Shown in pieces: positions 43,190 to 47,682 of a stretch of 47,682 nt of DNA. Both the position numbers and the translations under genes were made by a program. The notes beneath the pieces were generated by a model. That model had not been told where the DNA came from. It saw only the letters and a program-made list of their open reading frames with translations, and did not search any database. This DNA comes from Helicobacter bilis (GTDB taxonomy: Bacteria > Campylobacterota > Campylobacteria > Campylobacterales > Helicobacteraceae). Location: the NCBI RefSeq assembly GCF_900198365.1, contig NZ_FZMS01000027.1:1-47682 (forward strand), in the 5' to 3' direction. Position 1 is the first letter of the stretch. Each line of letters opens with the position of its first letter.

Positions 43190-43219
43190 GTCATTCCTTT
43201 AAAATCATTGAGATAGAAT

Positions 43220-43720
43220 CTATTTTTTCAAACTAATTTCATACTCTATACCATAATACTTAAAATCATTTAGAATCATTTCTCGTTGCGCTTCATTTGG
43301 CATAAATAGCAATAAGTCAAGCGTATCTTTATGCTTAAAATAAGAAAAGTCGATATGCTTTTGTCGCAAAATCTCATTCAAACAAAAAAACTTATAGTCA
43401 TCAAGGTTTTTTACTAGCACCTTTGTATAATCTGTCTTTAAGTCTTCATAGCGTTTGACTTCAATATTAATATCTAGCACATTTGAAGGAAACTGATAAG
43501 TAGTGGCAATTGCTTTTTCATTTGCATTGCTAATCCATACATCATCTTGTATGGTTTCCATTCTTGGGATATTTTTTATTACCTGCTTTTGTGGGATCTT
43601 GGCAACGGACTCTTCTACTTGCACATCAGCATTTTGCATTTTTTGATAAAACGCATATAAAACATAGCCACCACCAAGCACAACAATAAGTATAAGCCCA
43701 GCAATTATGCCCCTTATCAT
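43220..43720 (-). CDS. Small membrane-anchored protein between rpsA and serA
   Basis: 166 residues. A single N-terminal transmembrane helix (5-26, IIAGLILIVVLGGGYVLYAFY) is followed by a soluble domain, probably periplasmic, containing DDYKFFCLNEILRQK and EMILNDFKYYGIEYE. The position matches H. pylori HP0398 in the rpsA-HP0398-serA order as I recall it. The function is unknown. Confidence 0.75.
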   Translation of the reverse strand: MIRGIIAGLILIVVLGGGYVLYAFYQKMQNADVQVEESVAKIPQKQVIKNIPRMETIQDDVWISNANEKAIATTYQFPSNVLDINIEVKRYEDLKTDYTKVLVKNLDDYKFFCLNEILRQKHIDFSYFKHKDTLDLLLFMPNEAQREMILNDFKYYGIEYEISLKK

Positions 43721-43745
43721 TCACAAAACCCTACACACAAAGATA

Positions 43746-45434
43746 TTATTTTTTACCGAGATTCTTAAACTTATCGCCCAATGTATCGCCTAATGTAACT
43801 TTTTCATCAGAATTATAATCATTTAATTCTTGACGCTCTTTTTTCTTTTGTAATCTACGCACAGATAACCGCACACGATTTGCCTTTCTATCAACCTGCA
43901 CTAATGCACCTTTTATAGTATCGCCCACCTTAATGCTATCTCTAGCAATATTGCCTAAATCTTCATTGCGAATAAGTGCATCAATATTTTCATTCTCTAC
44001 CTTGATAAATACGCCAAAATCTTTAATATCAATCACTTGACCAGAAATCTCATCATCAATAGCGTATTTTTTTGCAAACTGCTCACTAGGTGATTCTACA
44101 AGATAGCGTCTATTAAGTGAAATTTTCTCATTTGCAGTATCGATTTTTTCAATTTTTACCTCAATAGAATCCCCAACCTTAAACTCATCAGCACACTTCT
44201 TAGATTTATCCCAAAATGCGTCTTCATTATGTAATAATCCATCAACAGAGCCAAGATTCACAAATGCACCAAAATTTGTAATAGTCGCAACCTTACCTTT
44301 TATCACATCACCTACCTTATGCTCTTTTGTAAATCGCACAAAAGGCTTATCTTGTAGCTTCTTTAAACTTACTCGTAAGCGTCTATTATCAGGGTCAATC
44401 TCTATAACCTCAACATTAATCTCTTCGCCAACTTTTAAGCAATCGCTAGGCTGCCTAATGTTCTTATCCCACGACATTTCAGAGATATGCAAAAAGCCCT
44501 CAACATCGTTGCCTAAATCTACAAACGCACCATAATCTTCGATATTACTTACCGTAACGCGTATAACATAGCCAACCTTAATCTCGTCTTTAATCTCTTT
44601 CCATGGGTCATCAAAAAGAGCGCGTATGGAAAGTGATAGCCTATTTTTCTCTTCATTATATTCAAGTGGTTTTACTTGCACCTTATCACCGACTTTATAG
44701 TGCTTTTCAGGATTCACAGGTCCCCCATGACTAATCTCTGTAAAATGCACGAGTCCATCAACAGAACCTATCTCAACAAATAAACCAAATTTTGTAACAT
44801 TCTTTACGACACCTTCATAAGCCAAACCACTATCAAGAATCTTTTTTGCATTCTCTTTTTGTGCGGCAGTATGTGTGTCAAGATAACGCTTTCTTGAAAT
44901 TACAATGGAGTTGCCATTTGGTCGTATATCAACTATACAAGCTTTTATGGGCTTTCCAACCACTTTAGAATCATCTTTATCACGGCTTAGAGCTGAATAA
45001 TGCCTTGGCATGAAATATTCAACACCATTTGCAGATTCTACAATATAGCCACCTTTATTTTTCCCTCGTATTACACCCTCTACCACTTTATCCTTATAAT
45101 CAGTGCCAAGAGCCTTGATCTCATTTACAACTTTTTCATACTTAATGGCTTTTTTGTAAGATACTCTAAGACCACCTTTTTTTGACACATGCACAAGAAT
45201 GCTATCGCCTTGCTTAAACAAAAGATTCCCATTAGAATCTTTTATCTCATCGATACTCATGCGACCTTCTTTTTTATCTTGCACATCAATCATAACGCTT
45301 TCATCATCAATCTTTACGATTTTTCCTTCTCTCAAAACATTATCTTCAGATTGTTCTGAACGGTTTAACATTGTTGCAAAATCTTCTCCTTCATTTGGAA
45401 ACATTTCATCGATTTTTTCTGGACTAATTTTCAT
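43746..45434 (-). CDS. rpsA: 30S ribosomal protein S1
   Basis: S1 unfolds and docks mRNA on the 30S subunit. Six S1/OB domains can be followed. Typical blocks are GVVKNVTKFGLFVEIGSVDGLVHFTEISHG, VTVSNIEDYGAFVDLGNDVEGFLHISEMSW and GKVATITNFGAFVNLGSVDGLLHNED. At 562 residues it is the normal six-domain size. Unusually the last domain (DIKDFGVFIKVENENIDALI) is followed by a Lys/Glu-rich end. The promoter region on the minus strand around 45435-45530 is AT-rich with a possible TATACT -10. Confidence 0.96.
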   Translation of the reverse strand: MKISPEKIDEMFPNEGEDFATMLNRSEQSEDNVLREGKIVKIDDESVMIDVQDKKEGRMSIDEIKDSNGNLLFKQGDSILVHVSKKGGLRVSYKKAIKYEKVVNEIKALGTDYKDKVVEGVIRGKNKGGYIVESANGVEYFMPRHYSALSRDKDDSKVVGKPIKACIVDIRPNGNSIVISRKRYLDTHTAAQKENAKKILDSGLAYEGVVKNVTKFGLFVEIGSVDGLVHFTEISHGGPVNPEKHYKVGDKVQVKPLEYNEEKNRLSLSIRALFDDPWKEIKDEIKVGYVIRVTVSNIEDYGAFVDLGNDVEGFLHISEMSWDKNIRQPSDCLKVGEEINVEVIEIDPDNRRLRVSLKKLQDKPFVRFTKEHKVGDVIKGKVATITNFGAFVNLGSVDGLLHNEDAFWDKSKKCADEFKVGDSIEVKIEKIDTANEKISLNRRYLVESPSEQFAKKYAIDDEISGQVIDIKDFGVFIKVENENIDALIRNEDLGNIARDSIKVGDTIKGALVQVDRKANRVRLSVRRLQKKKERQELNDYNSDEKVTLGDTLGDKFKNLGKK

Positions 45435-45646
45435 CGGATACCTTTTTTGAAATCTATAGATTTTGTTATTTTAGTATATTTTCAGTGAAAATGCGATAAA
45501 AATCTACAAAAAACGATTTTTTTAAAGTAGAGTTATTGCAAAGTTTTACGCAAATTTGATTTAAATATTGTTTTATGCTATTTCATAACATTCTAAATTT
45601 TGTTAATTTTATATTAGAATATAGTATTTTCATATAAGGCTATATT

Positions 45647-46360
45647 ATGATTATTATTCCAGCACGACTTGCTAGCTCAAGATTTCCAAATAAGATTTTA
45701 TGTGATATAGGCGGTGTGCCCATGTTTATTAAAAGCGCACAAAACGCACAAGCAATCGATGAAGTCGTCCTAGCCCTAGATTCTACTGAAACATACAATA
45801 TCGCAAAGCAGTATAAGATAAAGGCAGTCCTAACTCACCCAGACATTCCGAATGGCAGTCTCCGTGTGCTTGAAGCTGCTAGAATCTTAGGGCTAAATGA
45901 TGATTGCATGATTATAAATCTACAAGCAGATGAGCCATTTTTAGAACACCATGTGATACAAGCGTTAAAAGCTTGTATGCAGCCTGATATTTTTATGGCA
46001 ACTTGTGCGAAGAGCATAACGGCTGAGCAAGCACAAAATCCGAATCTAGTAAAAGTGATAACCAATCACTTACAACATGCCATATATTTCTCTCGCACAG
46101 CGATACCATTTTGCAGAGATTGCAATGAATCTATGCCTATAAATTATCTAGGGCATCTAGGCTTGTATGGATTCTTTAAAGCAACACTTGAAGAATATGC
46201 AAACTTACCAGAAACAAAGCTAGAACAAATTGAAAAGCTAGAACAACTTCGTGCAATTTACTACAACAAACCCATTAAAATTGCGCATGTAGAGAGTGAA
46301 AGCATAGGCATTGACACAGAAGAAGATTTAGAAATTGCTAGAAATAAGTATGGGTTTTAA
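45647..46360 (+). CDS. kdsB: CMP-KDO synthetase
   Basis: It activates KDO with CTP for attachment to lipid A. Signature residues are IIPARLASSRFPNKIL (CTP site), NLQADEPFL (metal-binding Asp), YFSRTAIPF, and the C-terminal ESESIGIDTEEDL. At 237 residues it is the Campylobacterota size. It is divergent from rpsA across 212 bp. ATAAGG precedes the ATG by 8 bp. Confidence 0.95.
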   Translation: MIIIPARLASSRFPNKILCDIGGVPMFIKSAQNAQAIDEVVLALDSTETYNIAKQYKIKAVLTHPDIPNGSLRVLEAARILGLNDDCMIINLQADEPFLEHHVIQALKACMQPDIFMATCAKSITAEQAQNPNLVKVITNHLQHAIYFSRTAIPFCRDCNESMPINYLGHLGLYGFFKATLEEYANLPETKLEQIEKLEQLRAIYYNKPIKIAHVESESIGIDTEEDLEIARNKYGF

Positions 46361-46390
46361 GAAGTTTTAATAACTGATTTAATTTTCCAT

Positions 46391-46407
46391 AGCAACACAT
46401 TGTTGCT
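46391..46407 (+). terminator. Stem-loop after kdsB
   Basis: AGCAACA-CAT-TGTTGCT is a perfect 7-bp stem 30 bp after the kdsB stop. The downstream T-run is weak, so termination is possible but not certain. Confidence 0.4.
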
Positions 46408-46713
46408 TAATGTCTTAAACTTTTAAATACCGACTTTATTTGGCGTTCAAAGCTGTGCAGTTTTGCATAAATCAAAGTAAGAGAAAAAATTTATACAGAT
46501 TCAAAAGAATTCTATACATTCCTACCTATTTTTATACATTGTGTGGGATAGCATAAATTAGGGAGTTTAAAGGGGTATTTAAAAGATTAAAGGTTTTTGT
46601 GTTGTTGTTTGTGGATATAGGCATATAGATTTCTATAAAAATATGTAAAATGTGCATGTAGCTGGGGGTTTAAAAATTTAAATAGTGTTTAAATCTATAT
46701 ATTTAGAATTTAA

Positions 46714-46725
46714 GGGGGGGGGGGG
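46714..46725. repeat. Homopolymeric tract of 12 G
   Basis: An uninterrupted run of twelve G in AT-rich DNA, the length and base typical of phase-variation switches in Helicobacter and Campylobacter. No intact gene begins or ends across it here. It lies between kdsB and the broken S24 gene. Confidence 0.8.
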
Positions 46726-46780
46726 TTAACTATGCGTTTAAGATGTTTAATGCGAGTGTAAAGGCTTTTTGCGTGTAAAT

Positions 46781-47471
46781 TTAAGGAATCTTTTGGAATA
46801 AGCCTACAACAATGCCTAGTATCTCATAGTTTTCGCCCTCTAGCTCTGTCATCATAGCTTTTATTATCGCTTATAAGCTTGTATTTATGGCGTTTTTGCA
46901 GTCTTTTTACATAGAGTTCATCATCTATGCTATGCGGGTAACGCATATTTGTCCCTCTCGTAGTGTGCCTTTCTGCACGATAATCTGGCAGTTTTCAGGC
47001 ACGACTGGTAGCATGGAGTCCCCTCTGGCTGTGATAATGGATAGATCTAGGAATGAAGTAAGCCCAAAATATGAGCGTAAAAAGTTCTTGTCTAGCTCTA
47101 TGTGTCGCGTGATATGCTTATCGCTTATAAAGCCTTGCCCTGCACTTGCATAGACTTCATCATATACTGGAATTTTTACAGAATCATTTGATTGAGTGTT
47201 ATTTTGACTAAATGACACTAAGGAATCACTAAGAGACAACTTGGAGACATGAGTAAGAGACATATTATTCATGCGACTAAGAGGCATATCTCTCATAACA
47301 AATAATTTCACATTAACTTCTATTTTATTGAAACCATCTAATGTAATATTATTGTCTTTTACAGATTCATATCGTTTAATACTTTGCAAAGATACACCAC
47401 TTACTTTTGACAAGTCTTCTTGAGTCCATTTTTAACTTCCCTTATTGCCGTATTTTATAATTTAGTCTCAT
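46781..47471 (-). pseudogene. Broken S24/LexA-like phage-type repressor
   Basis: The pieces of one protein are spread over several frames. An initiator ATG at 47471 follows AAGGA and opens MRLNYKIRQ. WTQEDLSKVSGVSLQSIKRYE is an HTH_XRE domain in the next frame. The peptidase part contains the Ser motif ARGDSMLPVV. The longest frame stops at VTRIA (46925), while another frame continues DDELYVKRLQKRHKYKLISD and a third ends TELEGENYEILGIVVGLFQ. The catalytic Lys expected in YVKRL is therefore lost from the main frame. At least three frameshifts are needed (near 47430, 46930 and 46840). The intact ancestor would be a prophage- or plasmid-type repressor of about 225 residues. Confidence 0.75.
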
Positions 47472-47500
47472 GCAATGTATTATCCTTTTTACAAACATAA

Positions 47501-47513
47501 TGCCACCGAGGCA
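47501..47513. promoter_or_regulatory. Palindrome upstream of the S24 repressor
   Basis: TGCC-ACCGA-GGCA, a perfect 4-bp inverted repeat 30 bp before the repressor start, on the side where an autoregulatory operator would lie. It may equally be a leader hairpin. Confidence 0.25.
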
Positions 47514-47604
47514 TGAGAATAAAGGCGTGGGCTTTATCTAAAGTCCTAAACCAAAGAGATATAGAATCTCTAAATCTCTCTCATGTGACAGATCTAAAGG
47601 TATA

Positions 47605-47612
47605 GGGGGGGG
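47605..47612. repeat. 8-G tract near the right edge
   Basis: Eight consecutive G within AT-rich, apparently non-coding DNA. From 47514 to the end I see no supported gene. A short hairpin GGGAT-TTTAT-ATCCC lies at 47648-47662. Confidence 0.5.
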
Positions 47613-47682
47613 CAGAAATAAAAACTTAGAGAAATGCTAGATTCAGAGGGATTTTATATCCCAAAATCGATGTATTCCGCAG

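Larger units (their letters stand above)
46361..46780. other. 420-bp non-coding region after kdsB
   Basis: No gene. It holds a hairpin (46391-46407), AT-rich sequence with several short TATACA-like repeats, and a 12-G tract (46714-46725). Confidence 0.6.

Overview
This window looks like a chromosomal segment of a low-GC Helicobacter, most likely an enterohepatic species related to H. bilis, H. cinaedi or H. hepaticus. The evidence is the gene content: an H. pylori-like rpsA / small membrane protein / serA block, PseC, PldA, a Campylobacterota-type complex I operon with an H. pylori HP1264-like subunit in the NuoE slot, and a D-lactate dehydrogenase of the large FAD/Fe-S type. The nonamer TAGATTCTA/TAGAATCTA is also extremely frequent on both strands. 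The species call is from memory of these families; no database was searched.

Layout. 1-5.5 kb: a YwqK/MORN-like small protein, CmoB (tRNA wobble-uridine modification), an unassigned MurF-N-like protein and PseC (pseudaminic acid) on the minus strand, then transaldolase on the plus strand. 5.5-8 kb: rpsB-tsf with a leader of about 150 nt. 8.2-11.6 kb: an MshL-like secretin and outer-membrane phospholipase A. 12-31.1 kb: a complete minus-strand nuo operon, nuoA to nuoN. In it the NuoF position is occupied by a protein joining a NuoF-like cluster domain to a complete GltD/NfnB-like flavoprotein, and NuoG is present twice. 31.5-33.8 kb: GDP-L-fucose synthase and RarA on the plus strand. 34.2-39.5 kb: a two-gene segment (FAD/Fe-S D-lactate dehydrogenase and a secreted Cys-rich/BspA-like protein) bracketed by the true 3' end of rarA and a second diverged copy of that 3' end. 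39.6-40.5 kb: decayed genes. 40.4-45.4 kb: lipoprotein, serA, membrane protein and rpsA on the minus strand. 45.6 kb: kdsB. 46.4-47.7 kb: a non-coding stretch with a 12-G tract, then a frameshifted S24-type repressor.

How it fits together. The nuo genes encode a proton-pumping quinone reductase whose electron-input module differs from canonical NuoEFG. The D-lactate dehydrogenase probably feeds the same quinone pool. PseC, Fcl and KdsB supply surface sugars; PldA and the BspA-like protein act at the envelope. rpsB, tsf, rpsA and CmoB belong to translation, and SerA to serine synthesis.

The most unusual signal is repetitive DNA living inside reading frames. One 136-bp element occurs in frame in both the NuoF-GltD fusion and the D-lactate dehydrogenase. 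A second, partly palindromic element encoding CH(I/V)-(D-L)-ERSE-(I/T)-S occurs in frame in CmoB (twice) and in the NuoF-GltD linker, with a relative in an intergenic region. These behave like the protein-inserted palindromic elements described in Rickettsia, but in unrelated sequence. No tRNA, rRNA, CRISPR array or intact insertion sequence was seen.
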